A DNA stretch of 64,000 bases from Triops longicaudatus (lineage: Eukaryota > Arthropoda > Branchiopoda > Notostraca > Triopsidae), in NCBI GenBank assembly GCA_022885665.1, contig JAGQDJ010000070.1, forward strand, positions 62,001-126,000, read 5' to 3'. The notes beneath the pieces were generated by a model. That model was not told where the DNA came from and made no database searches. It saw nothing but the letters and a program-made list of their open reading frames with translations. Positions within the stretch are counted from its first letter, which is position 1. Every line of letters begins with the position of its first letter. This document shows, one piece after another, positions 26,101 through 37,246 of the stretch. The position numbers and the translations under genes are program-made.

Positions 26101-29100
26101 CATTGCAAGGGCAAGGAATTGATTTTGCGAATATATTTCCGACAAATGGAGAAGAAACGGAGGGCCGAAAGGAACCTTTCGAGCACATCAATCCAGCTGA
26201 TATTCCTCATCGTTCAGTAAGAAATTCGCCGCAAAAAGATGAAAACGTACGTGTACTTTTCTTTCAATTCCTTGTGATTTTTCAAGCGTACTAATTGCAA
26301 AACTGCGTGAGTTGTGAACTTAACCAAGACTACATATTTTGAGAAAGTTACAGTAGACAATACGTCGAATAATGAACGTAACTCTTAAAAAACGATTAAA
26401 AAGTTAATAAATAAAATGCAAGAAGAAATGCTCATTGCGGAAATTTTATTATCTTAATGATTTTAGTTCCGTTGCTTGTATTTGTACTTTAGTCTTATTA
26501 CTACTTAAGTATTGTTCCTCTTTTAGCCAGCCGATTCTCACCAAGAAGAGATTCGTTGTAAAGGAAACGTTTCCTGGAAAAGGTATTATGACTACTTCAA
26601 CGCTGGAGGAGGATGTTTAATGCTCTTGTGGCTCGTTTTGTTAAACATTCTAACCCAAATCTGCTTCAGTGGCTCGGAGTACTGGCTCAGTATATGGTAA
26701 CCTTAACCATGTTTTTTAAAGTCTTCTATTTTCGTTAGATGTAAAGAGATTGAAGTGGAGATTCTTCCGTTAATTTAGGACCAGTGGCGAAGAACGGCAT
26801 GCAAAGAGAGGACACTTTTTGCAGAATCAAACGACAGACACTGTTATCGAAAAAGAGAAAACAAATAACGGAACCTTCTCGATTTCAGATGTCACAATAC
26901 CTACTAATGACACTTTCGCTACCGAGGGACTCTACATCGCCGGAAGATTTGTTCAAGATCTTGACAGAACCGTCTGCATGCAAATATACGCGGGCATCGT
27001 GATCGGTCTTTTTGTCTTTTCGCTGCTGAGGGCGGTTTTATTCTTCACGGTTTGCATGAAAGCGTCTACCACATTGCATAATAAAATGTTTGGTGCTTTG
27101 ATTCGCACTTCGGTGCGTTTCTTCGATATAAATCCTGTCGGTGAGCAATTTTTTATTTCTATTCGTAGTGCTAAAGACCGTTTTGTACAGAAAACGTTCG
27201 TCTTTTTTTTTTGTATAGAAATCGAGCTTTTTTTATTTTCGTCGGCAGTTTTACCACATTTCTTTCTTCATCTTTAAGATATTTTGCCTTACTTGTTTTC
27301 ATTATTTCACGTACTTGGAACGGTACTTTTAAGATATAGTTTTGTGTTTTGGGCAGAAATAAAGCAAACACATTTTTCTCGATCCCTTTCAGGTCGCACG
27401 TTGAACCGATTTTCGAAAGACGTAGGAATTATGGACGAAATGCTTCCAGCGACCATTTTCGACTTTATTTCGGTAACATGATGCAAACGAGTGATGTGTA
27501 AAACGTTCTTCTTTTTTTGCGTTAGATGTTTACGAGATTGTGTGGCATTTGTGTAGTAATTGGGCTGGTCAATCCCTGGCTTCTGTTACCATGGTTAATA
27601 ATTGGAACTGCTTGCTATTTCTTCCGAGCGTATTACGTAAATACTTCTAGAGACATAAAGCGGCTTGAAGGAATCAGTAAGTACTGCTGCAGTTTTATAT
27701 GTTTGCAGAAAAGTAATAATTTTCAAAAACTTCCCATATTTTAAGCCCAATTACTTTCGTAATGTATAGTTCTGAAGGCTCTTCCGACAGACTTTTTTGC
27801 ATTCTTTTCGCTTTTTATTTTTTTATTATTTTTTCCGTTTTCTTTTCCCTGAGGTATTCTTACCAAGTAGCCAATCGTAAGCTGCCTTTTCCTCCTTGCT
27901 AGCATGGAATTCCGGAAAATGGGCTAAAAAACATCTGTCAGGAAAAGCCTTGAGAGATGAATAGTTTTTTTTTTTTTTTTTAATGTAGCTCTGTTTCGTG
28001 CTAATGATTTTTAGCGCGTTCGCCCGTTTTCTCGCACTTGTCTGCTTCACTGGTGGGACTGACTACAGTACGAGCGCATAGAGCAGAAGCCATTTTCCAA
28101 CTAGAGTTTGACTCGCATCAGGATTTGCATTCTTCGGCGTGGTATTTGTTCATGACTACAGCGCGTTGGTTTGCCATGTGGCTTGACTGGACTTGCTTTG
28201 TGTACTTGGCATGCGTAATATTCGGATGTCTCGTTATGGCTGAAAGTAATTGTATTGCATTAATCTTTACGAATATTTAAATTTAAAAACAAACATTCTC
28301 CCCAGCCACAAGCAGCGGTGCTGGTTTGGTGATGTGCTTGGCCATAGAAATGATGGGCCTACTTCAATGGGGCGTACGGCAATCAGCGGAAGTTGAGAAC
28401 CAAATGACATCTGTTGAGCGAGTGATGGACTACTGCGAGTTACCGCCTGAGGCTCCCTTACAATCCGCACCCGGTAGACCTAGTTCTTTTAATTTAAGTT
28501 AATAAGCTATGTGTTGTCTTGAAATGAAGCGCGGAATTAGAAGCGTTAAGTACACATGTTTTTAATAATATTTTGCAAACGAATAAACTGTAATAATGTC
28601 TTGTTTGCAGGAAAAAAGCCCCCTAGCGGCTGGCCGGCACGGGGCGAAATTAAATTCGAAGATATGACATTACAGTATTCAAAGTGCGATCGACCCGTTT
28701 TAAAACACGTTACCTGTTCTATTCGCCCGAAAGAAAAAGTAACGTAACTCTTTTTCGTGTATGTATTACTGTTTGTTAGGTAGGTATCGTTGGAAGAACG
28801 GGTGCCGGAAAATCGTCATTGATCGCAGCGTTATTTCGAATGACCGAATCAGATGGTGTCATTTGGGTCGACGGGATTGCTACCAAAGAAATCGGACTGC
28901 ATGATTTACGCTCGCATATATCAATCATTCCCCAAGATCCAGTCTTATTTACCGGAACTTTGAGGAAGAATCTGGATCCTTTTGGGCAGTTCACGGACGA
29001 TTCACTCTGGAAAGTTTTGGAAGACGTGAGTTAGAAGCGGTAATGGTACCGTATGTTTGTTAACAACAGCCTTAGCTTAAAAGAAAACATAATGGGCTAT

Positions 29101-29973
29101 AACGTTTTCGTAATTTTTGCTCAACTTTGTTATTTTTACAATAATTTTATGCTGCGTATTATTTTTGTTCATTTATTTTGCGTCGCACAACTGAACGTTT
29201 TTGCCAATTTTTTATTTTTATTAATTATTATTACGGAACTTATTTATTTTTTTTTTTAAGGTGAAACTGAAAGATGTGGTCGCAGATTTACCACAAGGCT
29301 TAAGTTACAAAGCAGCAGAAGGCGGATCAAATTTTTCTTTGGGGCAAAGACAGCTGCTTTGCCTGGGACGAGCAATTTTGAGAAAGAATCGGATTCTGGT
29401 GTTGGATGAAGCGACTGCCAACGTGGATCCAAAGTAAAGCCACACAGGAGATATAAAAAATGTTAAAGCTGTTCATCACGCATATTAAAAAATGCAGAAC
29501 GGATGCGTTGATCCAAGAAACTATTCGACGCCAGTTTCAAGACTGCACGGTTCTTACGATCGCCCATCGCTTGAGCACTGTTATGGATTCAGATCGCGTA
29601 ATGGTTATAAATGCGGGATTACTTCAAGTGAGGACTTGTCAGGTCACTAAATAAGGAACGATCGTTTTACTTTTCATTTCGTATGATTTTCTTGCATAGG
29701 AGTTCGACGAGCCAAATATATTGTTAGACACCAAATCGAGTCTATTTTGGAGTTTAGTCCAAGAAACAGGAATAGAGCAAGCGCATTATCTGACAGATAT
29801 CGCGATACAAGTATGTCTAGGGTTTATGTCTGGGTACTCATTCCTTTCGCTTTGTGTAGGCAGCAAAGAAGCGCAAAAACGCAACAATTTCCAAAGATTC
29901 CAAAGATTCGCGTGAGGAAAACATTCCGAATGAACCGTTTCATGCGAACAAGAGCGAAGATTCGACGCTATAA
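23133..29973 (+). CDS. ABC transporter, subfamily C, MRP4/ABCC4-like
   Basis: Twenty-three exons join without a frame conflict: 23133-23383 (ATG 23133 or 23238), 23521-23670, 23778-23985, 24108-24330, 24420-24576, 24675-24813, 24865-24975, 25029-25226, 25422-25708, 25831-26014, 26070-26246, 26527-26696, 26779-27140, 27393-27472, 27526-27676, 28015-28245, 28306-28473, 28611-28738, 28780-29025, 29261-29433, 29498-29627, 29700-29810 and 29860-29973. From ATG 23238 the product has 1347 residues, close to human MRP4. TMD1 is followed by NBD1 (Walker A GPVGAGKTS near 438-446, LSGGQKAR, Walker B IYLLDDP), TMD2 and NBD2 (GRTGAGKSS, NFSLGQRQ, ILVLDEA). ABCC4 exports organic anions, cyclic nucleotides and conjugates across the plasma membrane using ATP. 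The C terminus DSTL fits a class I PDZ ligand. Exon 11 has a second strong donor at 26217. All motifs are intact. Confidence 0.95.
28739..28779 (+). other. 41-bp intron in ABCC gene
   Basis: A GT-AG intron of 41 bp separates KEK from VGIVGRTGAGK just before Walker A of NBD2. Removing it restores the universally conserved sequence, so it is real. It sets the lower size range of introns in this genome. Confidence 0.85.
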
Positions 29974-30290
29974 TATAACGCTATCCGTGTTTTTTTTTTT
30001 TTTTCTTTTTAAATTAATTCCGTGAACATGGCTCATTCCGTTCCTTTGTTGCTTGTAACTTTCGAAATATAAATTTCCGTTTGCATAACATTTCCACCGA
30101 ACCATTGGAAATTGGAAGATTTTTTCCCTTGTAAATGGCGTAAAATTCAGGGGAAACGAATTATAATTCCACACAAACACAAATAATTCCGCGAGGACAA
30201 ATTATCTGAAGAGGCTAAAAATCCCCTTTCCGTTTACCAAAACCCAGTCAAACAGGTTTGGGGAGGGGAATACCGTTCCTCTCAGCACAG

Positions 30291-30298
30291 TATTTATA
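30291..30298 (+). promoter_or_regulatory. TATA-like box of Kunitz gene
   Basis: TATTTATA lies about 95 bp before the ATG, a suitable distance for a short 5'UTR. Confidence 0.4.
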
Positions 30299-30391
30299 CT
30301 AGATACGAGATAGCTTAAAGCCAAACTCTCCATTTCATCCACAGCATCAACCGAGCCTGGTCTTCACTTGGTGTCTCTTATCGGGTCCATC

Positions 30392-30844
30392 ATGAAGGGC
30401 TTATTTTCGTTCTCGTTGGTTGTAGTGGCTGCAATTTTAATGTGTCGAAGCCAAAATTTCGTACGTGGGGCGAATTTGCCTCGTCCTAAAGAATGCAATT
30501 TACCGAAAAGCCCGGGTGATTGCAATGGAAGCGAAAGAGCGTTTTACTTCGACACTGCAAAAAACGATTGCGTATCCTTCACCTACACTGGCTGCAAAGG
30601 CAATGGTAATCGATTCCCGACGCAAAGGAGCTGTTATTCGCGATGTTTGCCTAATGTGGACATTTGCTTGTTACCACCGACCAATAAGCCCAACTTATGT
30701 GAAGCTTACATCCCCAGCTATACGTTCAATTCAACAAGTCGACAATGCGAGTTTTTTGTGTATGGCGGCTGTTTTGGGACACCCAATCTGTTTGACACAG
30801 AAAAAGACTGCTTAGCTACGTGCAGCAAACCTGTACATGCTTAG
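30392..30844 (+). CDS. Secreted two-domain Kunitz (BPTI-type) protein
   Basis: A single exon of 150 residues. Residues 1-20 (MKGLFSFSLVVVAAILMCRS) form a signal peptide; an in-frame codon run extends upstream of the ATG but has no better start. Two Kunitz domains follow. The first has C-x8-C-x15-C-x7-C-x12-C-x3-C and the second runs from CLLPP to CLATC, each with the six cysteines of the fold and FTYTGC or FVYGGC in the core. Kunitz proteins usually block serine proteases in body fluid or secretions, and some relatives act as channel-directed toxins. The residue after the second Cys, which sets protease preference, is Asn in domain 1 and Glu in domain 2, so trypsin inhibition is not expected. 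The gene stands 418 bp after the ABCC stop on the same strand, with its own TATA-like box. Confidence 0.92.
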   Translation: MKGLFSFSLVVVAAILMCRSQNFVRGANLPRPKECNLPKSPGDCNGSERAFYFDTAKNDCVSFTYTGCKGNGNRFPTQRSCYSRCLPNVDICLLPPTNKPNLCEAYIPSYTFNSTSRQCEFFVYGGCFGTPNLFDTEKDCLATCSKPVHA

Positions 30845-31124
30845 AATGTAGCTTCGACTTGATATGCATACAATCTACTGCACGTGTGTAGCTTATGTTC
30901 GTTCTTAGAATGCGTTAAATACAGTTAAAGTGTTATTCATTTCCAAGCCTCGCCTGCTCGAATTCTGTGGAACGCTTTCTAAATAGTCTGCGTAATAGTC
31001 TACTAATTACTTTACTAAACAAAAAATGGAGAAAAAGATGTGCTATCAATGACCAAATATGATTGTCGGTAGAGAAATTTCTGATTCTGCTGGTCTTACC
31101 TGCGACGCCGCTTTCCGAAGCTTC

Positions 31125-31188
31125 ATCATACGACAGGCACAGTTATTGAAAAAGAGAGGACAAATAACGGAACCTTCTCGATTTCAGA
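31125..31188 (+). pseudogene. 64-bp relic copied from ABCC exon 13
   Basis: The stretch matches 26826-26889 of the ABCC gene with about six mismatches by eye, including the identical run around AATAACGGAACCTTCTC. That source encodes part of the loop before the second transmembrane domain (TVIEKEKTNNGTFSISD). In the copy the frame stays open as TVIEKERTNNGTFSISE, but no ABCC sequence flanks it on either side. Confidence 0.8.
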
Positions 31189-31634
31189 AGTTTTTTTAAC
31201 GTTTATTCTGCTTCATAACTTCTTTCTACTCATTTTGAAATTTCACTAGATCACATTTCGCGGCAATTTAACTATTTTCTTATATGCTTGCGGCGGCGTT
31301 ATGTACTAGTTATTTTTGGCGGTAAGGAGTGTTGGCAATTTCTTGCGTTATTTAATGCTTCTCTTTTTAAAGGCAATATAATAGCGTTTTATATACAGTT
31401 TTATATCCTCACAGTCTCTTTCATTAAAACGAATTTTTATTTATTTACTTTTAATAATCCAAAAAGACACGTAACAGGAGTGCAACGCAATCGCCCGGTT
31501 GGGAGAAAAGGTACAGCTAACGCCATCTATCCGTTTTCTGAGCAATTCGGGGGCGGTTTGAAGCTGTTTTGTGTTGACAGATTACTAAGGAGGCATTTAA
31601 ATGTGGATTTCTTTCTGTGATAAATAATCCATCC

Positions 31635-32235
31635 ATGGCAGAAGGGCCACACGTTCAACAGAAGATTCAGGAGTATGAAAACTTCTTGAACGACGTACTT
31701 CGAGGGGATTTAAAGTAACTTATGCTTATTCCACAGACTTGCGAAACGCAAAACTGCCAATTTCACCGTTTATTTATTAATTTTCTTCCGTTCAGGAAAG
31801 CTGTTGATTTGCGGGAGAAGATAATAGGCGAGATTGCGGAGCACATTCAGCTCAAAAACTTGGTAGAAAGTTTACAGAAAGCTGGAGTAGACGGTAGTTC
31901 TCTAGATACCAAAGTTGATCTTGGTTGTAATTTCTACGTCCAAGCACATGTGTAAGTTTCTCTTTTTCTTGCGTACTTTGCTACCCTCATTTGTTAATAT
32001 TTTCAGTCCAGATTCGTCTATGCTTTTTGTAAAAGTGGGCTATGGCTTCCACGTGGAAATGACCTGGTCCGAAACGCTCAAGTTTGTCGATAAGAAAATC
32101 ACTTCCTTGAATCATCAACTGGACGAGTTAACCCAAACCACATCGGACATCAAAGCTAAAATCAAAATGGTGCTCGAAGGCTTGCGAGAGCTGCAGCAAA
32201 TCAGTGCTGTCAAAGACTTGCCTTTGTATGAATAG
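31635..32235 (+). CDS. uxt: UXT-like prefoldin-family protein
   Basis: Three exons, 31635-31714, 31796-31951 and 32007-32235 with stop, join in phases 2 and 2 and give 154 residues, close to human UXT (157). The order EYENFLNDVL, DLGCNFYVQAHV, VGYGFHVEMT, EALKF-like SETLKFVDKK and MVLEGLRELQ matches UXT along its whole length, with N- and C-terminal coiled-coil helices flanking the beta-hairpin core of alpha-prefoldins. UXT works in the R2TP/prefoldin-like (URI1) chaperone complex and in transcription co-factor complexes, in nucleus and cytoplasm. The stop lies 285 bp before the GT7 gene on the same strand. The introns are 81 and 55 bp. I see no anomalies. Confidence 0.93.
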
Positions 32236-32519
32236 AAGGAAATCCAATTCTTCTTCCCGACACCATCACCGACTTAAAACGAGATTCTCTGCCTTACTCT
32301 GCATACCTGGACTTCGTTAACGAAACAATTTGCAGCCTTTAATATCTACTTTCGAAGCTTATAGACTTCATCCAAAGTTAAAATCGATACTCTTTTTATT
32401 TCAAATTCTTTTTTTATTTCTTGCTTTCAATTTTGGTTTGCAGAGTGATTTTCACAGCCTGTTTAACTCAGACTGAGTCCTTAGAACTATTAATTTTCTT
32501 AAAAGTGCCTTCCAAAGTG

Positions 32520-33779
32520 ATGAAAAGTTTCCGCGCCATGAAACTCTTTCTCCTGTACTCTGCTCTGCGTAAACGTAATTTCGTTTTCTTCCTTGCCGCT
32601 GCGGCATTATTCCTGTTTGTGGTCACGAGCGTTACGCTCAAGTCAGCGGTGACGTCCTATGCGTACGTTAAGTGTGAAGACATTAGCGGTGCTTTGGTGC
32701 CGCGAGCGAACTTGAACCTCAGCGTCCTCAACCTGTGCCCAGCAACTGCCTGCCACAATGTTGATTCCATGAATCTGCGTCCCGATGACCTCTCGCTGCA
32801 AATCAGCTTTGACCCCTTCGCCCGAGTCCAAAGGGGCGGAGTTTTCTCGCCCACGACGTGCACTGCCCAGTACGAAACGACACTGGTCGTTCCGTATCGC
32901 AACCGAGCTTCTCAGCTGGAAATCTTCTTGAAGTACATGCACGCCGTGCTGCAGCTGCAGAAACTCGAATATAGAATCGTCGTCGTGGAACAAACACCCG
33001 ACCGCGCTTTTAATCGAGGGAAGTTGTTTAATATTGGCTTCCAAGAAACCCTGAGCAGATACCCGCACAGCGGTTGCTTCATATTCCATGATGTTGACTT
33101 ACTTCCTTTGAACTGGGCTAATATTTACGCTTGCAGTAAACAACCCAGACACTTAAGCTCAGCTCTCGACGAGTTCCGCTTCAATTTGCCTTATAGGTAC
33201 GAATAACAGAAACCCGCACGATTAATTCGACTCCAACTCTTCTTCTCTTGTTTCAGTAAACACTATCACTGCGTTTGAAAATTCAAATAAAGAGAATGAG
33301 CAACGTATTTTTGCTGTCACTTTCCTATTGTAAAAAGCAATTATTTTCATTTATTTTTCCTATTTTCTACTTTCCTTGTTAGTTCTTTAAATGATATATT
33401 TTGGAGGGCTTATTAATTCAGTCTGCGTTTCTCGTTGGTTTTTGTGGATAGAGAATTGTTCGGCGGCGCTGTTGCGCTTACAGCATCCCAGTTTGAGAAG
33501 TCGAACGGTTTTTCCAACGAGTACTACGGCTGGGGAGGAGAAGATGACGACTTTTCGTTAAGAGTGCGGGAAGCTGGCTTCGAGATTATGCGCTTTGATC
33601 CTCGCGTGGCCCGTTTTACGATGCTGAAACACGTGAAAGAAGTGCCGAATCCGGATCGATTCCAAATGCTCGAAAAGGGCCAACAGCGCATCCACAAAGA
33701 TGGTCTCAATTCACTTACTTTTCAAGTCAGAGCGTTTGAGGAACGAGCGTTGTACACTTGGTATTTGGTTGACGTATGA
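32520..33779 (+). CDS. Beta-1,4-galactosyltransferase-like, GT7 family
   Basis: Two exons, 32520-33196 and 33452-33779 with stop, join in phase 2 and give 334 residues. A short basic cytoplasmic tail (RKRN) and a TM near residues 21-40 make a type II Golgi protein. Motifs are VVPYRNR near 123-129, FNRGKLFNIGF, the metal-binding DVD at 191-193, PRHLSSALDEF, LFGGAVAL and the acceptor-site WGGEDDD near 253-259, then DGLNSLTFQV near the C terminus. Joining at 33196 and 33452 gives LPYRELFGG, equal in length to LPYVQYFGG of vertebrate enzymes; a weaker acceptor at 33420 would insert ten residues. The enzyme should transfer Gal, or GalNAc as in several invertebrates, to terminal GlcNAc. An ATG at 32538 is an alternative start. 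The gene is convergent with the TYW2 gene. Confidence 0.92.
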
Positions 33780-34066
33780 AAGCAAAAGCAAGTTTGAAAA
33801 ATTTTTCGTTTCGTTTGGCGTGATTGACCTTCGTTCTGTGATTCTGTTGGAAATACACAATCGATCATAGACGGAACTGTTTTTCCGAATTTTGTTTCAT
33901 CGGTTTTCTTGTTCATTTATTCCTAAACATCTTAATTAAAAATGATTTTCGATAATTCTATAACTTAAATCACGCTTAAAAGCGCAAAAAATAAGTGTTT
34001 TGCGTATAATTATTTTAGAATATTTTATATAATTCAAATTTAATTTTACAAAACGGAGAATATCTT

Positions 34067-35386
34067 TCAAGAACCTTTTATACATTGCAAATCCAGAACC
34101 ACGTGACTAACACGGGGCGCATAGGATTTCACGTACTCCAAATGCAACGGTACTGTTCGCCAAACTCCGCCTTTACAGTGCTCTAATAGTTCTTTCATTC
34201 TGTTCATGGTTTCAAGAACCCATATTCTCCATTCCGGGTGTCGGTAGCTGATTCCGTATTCCGGATCGCGTTCCAGTTCTGGCAAAGGCTTGCTTACACT
34301 GTCAATATTGGCATGAATATGCAAAGTGCCTCCGGAGACCTTCAAAGCCTTGCACGCGATTGGCCAGCCATCTTCACTACTTGGTATCAACCCCAAGTTC
34401 ACTCGGTCCGCTGCGTTTTCCAAATCAAGCTGCGAATACGCAGAAAAATAATTAACTGTTTCATTTTTTTTTTTAAATTTGCTTCCGTATGCGGCATCTC
34501 AATTGTTGAGTGATATGTATCTTTTTTCCTTTAAATATTTTTAGTCTGGTAAGTAATACTTTTCTGTTATCGCCTTCATGGACCGTACAGCGATCTTCCA
34601 CTCCGTTCTGCTTCAGATTATGCTTTAAAGCAAGGACAGATGCCGGGTTCCATTCGCAAGAGTGGACCCAGGCAGCTTGGGCGTGTACTAAGTAAGGCAA
34701 GGTGAAGTACCCGATACCCGCGTACAAATCCAGTACCACTTGACCTTTACAGTCCATTTGAGCGACTCTTAATTTCTCCGTAATGTTGCCAGCAGAAAAC
34801 ATGCAACGAGTCAAGTCCCAACTGTACCTGAAAGTCACAAAATACACGTTTCAACTGCGAGTTACAGCTCAATTTCCTTCAGTGTTTCTTTCTACATCTT
34901 AATTTCTCATTCCATGTTCTGTCTTTTTTCTTTATTATACTTGATATGATTATCAACATGAGAAACCCAGCCGTCTTTCCCTTTGAGCAACTCGACTTGT
35001 GGTGACCGGAAACCATCCGATTGGATTACTCGCTTTTTCGCTAAGCGTTCGGCTCGTAAAACTTGGCAAACGACAGTGAATATCCGATCACCTACACTTA
35101 GACAATTAATTAATGGTTATGACTGAGGTTTAAAAGCTTGGTTTCGGAGATGTCCGTTACCCCACACTCTCCATTCTGGATCGACAAAAGCACGGTCACC
35201 TAACAAAATTAAGTCACCGTGCCGCTCCCATTTCGTAGGGATTTGGTTTTGTAGGATTTGAATGCGATCTTCGAGCAAAGAGAGTTCTCGCAAAACAGTA
35301 ATTAAACGGACTTTCAATTCTTCTGCTGGGCTAGGTTTCTTTGGCCTCTTGAGATGAATAGTTTTTGAAATCAACGAATTTTCCAT
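34067..35386 (-). CDS. TRMT12: TYW2/TRMT12-like tRNA(Phe) 3-amino-3-carboxypropyl transferase
   Basis: Four minus-strand exons, 35386-35161, 35091-34941, 34827-34560 and 34429-34067 with stop, join in phases 1, 2 and 0 and give 335 residues. TYW2 moves the aminocarboxypropyl group of S-adenosylmethionine onto the wyosine precursor at G37 of tRNA-Phe. Visible marks are KWERHGDLILL near the N terminus, CMFSAGNITEKLRVA, the AdoMet loop DLYAGIGYFTLP near 158-169, CEWNP, DNRKLDLENAADRVNLGLIPSS, rebuilt across the last intron, LHIHAN and VKSYAPRVSHVVLDL at the C terminus. It is shorter than human TYW2 mainly because it lacks the long N-terminal region. Trm5 is the related alternative, but the GNITEKLR and NLGLIPSS words favour TYW2. 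The start could lie further upstream. Confidence 0.92.
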
Positions 35387-37092
35387 CTTAATTCATGAAC
35401 GGATTCTTGGCCTGAAATGATGAAAATGTAATGTACCGCAATTTGTGCAAAGGGCTTCAAATAACTACCAATTTGAGAAATATGCAAGATATATCTAGAA
35501 AAAGAACAATTATAAGGTATTTTGTTGATTTACCCTGACAGGAGTGTTTCGATTTTAGTGTGATATTTTTGTGTCAATTTTAGCTGCAGTGCATGCTTTG
35601 CAGTGTTTAAACTGCGTTCCAAACAATGTTTTTGCCAGCGGAAAGAGGTGCCACCTGTTGAGAAACTGAAATGCGCGGCTGGCTTAAAATTCAATCTTAT
35701 CGAAGTAATAACGTCCCTTTAAAAATTTATTAAAAAGCAATTCAGATATTGCGAAACGAAAATTACTGTACAACTGTAAGAGAAATACTGACTTACTTTT
35801 TCAAAATAATTGGAAGATGTTCGTAAGAATTTCGCTTCACCCGTCTGTAATCGGGACCTGATTCTTTCGCTCATAACCCGAATTTCATGACCATAGGTGA
35901 AGATAGGGACATAAACGCTCTTAAAAATAAGAGTTTCGCTGTCTAGGAGATCTCAAACCTGGCAACCACTCTTCGTCAGAGCTCCCGTAAAACTGTGGAC
36001 ACCTTGGCAATGCGGCTGTCGATCTGTCTCCAATTAACCGTCGTACGGTACAATCAAGGAATGAAAATGTTACATTTATATCAAACAACTAAAAAACCCT
36101 GATTCTTTATTTTAGCTATTCAGGTATTATTGACGGAAATACTATGATCTCCTTTATCTACGCGGCAGAAGGGCTCCACAAAAATGCCGCATAAACGAAA
36201 TTATCCCTATTTTGCAAGAAAGGAAGAGTAGAATATGTGACAGTCCAAAATATTTGCACTGTAACGTACCCCTTTTCTCGGATTTTTTTTTTTTTTTTGT
36301 GTGGGGGGGGGGGGGACTGAACCATGCGAGCGAGCACTGGATGTATTTTCCCGAAAAAAGTAAGTCTGTTACGTCATGTCGCTTTTAGGTCAAGTTAGGT
36401 GAACATGGTTCAGCTAAGTTGGGGTAAAACGCTACAGGCGCCACCTTGGGAACAAAGTCAGTATTATGGGCTGTGGGACGCAATCGAACCCAGTTTTTAC
36501 TGAGATAAAATGGGGAAACTCTCCCTAGTAATAGCTGATATACTTGTGCTAAACTAGCTAGTGCAAAAGTTAAACTCTGAACGTTCTCGAGGCCGAAAAA
36601 AAGGGGATGGAAAAGTGTAAAACTAATATGAAGTCGCTAATCTTAATAAAGTTTTTTTGCAAGTTTGAAAGCACCAAAAAATTATAATTATTACTTAGAA
36701 CCTTACCGACGAGATTTTTCGGAAAATATCAAAGAGTTTTGGACAAGAAGTCAAAAAATTGTCAAGTAATTTGCCGAAAAGGGCAATCGCGTTTCCATCT
36801 GCCGTTCGCTGCTCCTACTTTAGCTCCACAACTCAGTCTTCAGTTCACTCCTTTTTGTTTACTTGTGTTTACTTGCAGTTAAGTTTGCGCGGGTTTAACA
36901 TGCTCTCACACTAAACATTCTTGGTTTCCCGAATTACCAAACATTTCTAGTGAACCTACTACAGTGCTACTAATCTCCAAAATGGAAACTGTCCTTCCAC
37001 CACGAACTGTTGGCTCTAAAACGTTCTAAACCTCTACAAAATTGTGTCAAAAATGTTTTCTATTGTGATCTAACGTGGCAATTAACCCGAAC
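35387..37092. other. Intergenic region between TYW2 and the receptor kinase
   Basis: About 1.7 kb separating two divergent genes. I find no coding exon. It contains a T16 run (36283-36298) followed by a G13 run (36303-36315). Promoters of both flanking genes should lie here, but no clear TATA box is seen. Confidence 0.5.
36283..36315. repeat. T16 and G13 homopolymer pair
   Basis: Sixteen T, then GTGT, then thirteen G. This is a strong strand-asymmetric low-complexity block, prone to slippage and to non-B structure. Confidence 0.9.
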
Positions 37093-37246
37093 ATGAATCT
37101 CCAATTAAGGTTCCTCTCCTTGTCTTCAGCTTCTCATACGCCTCAGGGCCTGATCTGGCTTTTGAGCCTCATTTACAGCCTCTTTAGCACTTTGCCGCAC
37201 GCAGATTCCGCCTTCAATGCCGTCGCCGAAAACAATTCACTCTCAG
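37093..37246 (+). CDS. Candidate signal-peptide exon of the MuSK/Nrk-like gene
   Basis: ATG 37093 opens 51 codons with a hydrophobic core (GLIWLLSLIYSLF) followed by HADSAFN, a plausible signal-cleavage region. It ends in phase 1 at a strong GTGAGT donor. Exon 46181 needs phase 1 and, when joined, gives NNSLS-DGSRWLSEQD. The frame stays open past the donor to 37587, so an intronless small protein is the alternative. The linking intron would be 8.9 kb. Confidence 0.45.

Noticed and set aside
32643..33089. 148-codon antisense frame across the GT7 exon
   Set aside because: It is the shadow of a conserved coding exon on the plus strand.
33421..33451. Ten extra residues at the start of GT7 exon 2
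   Set aside because: The acceptor at 33420 gives an insertion not seen in the family. The acceptor at 33451 gives the conserved length.
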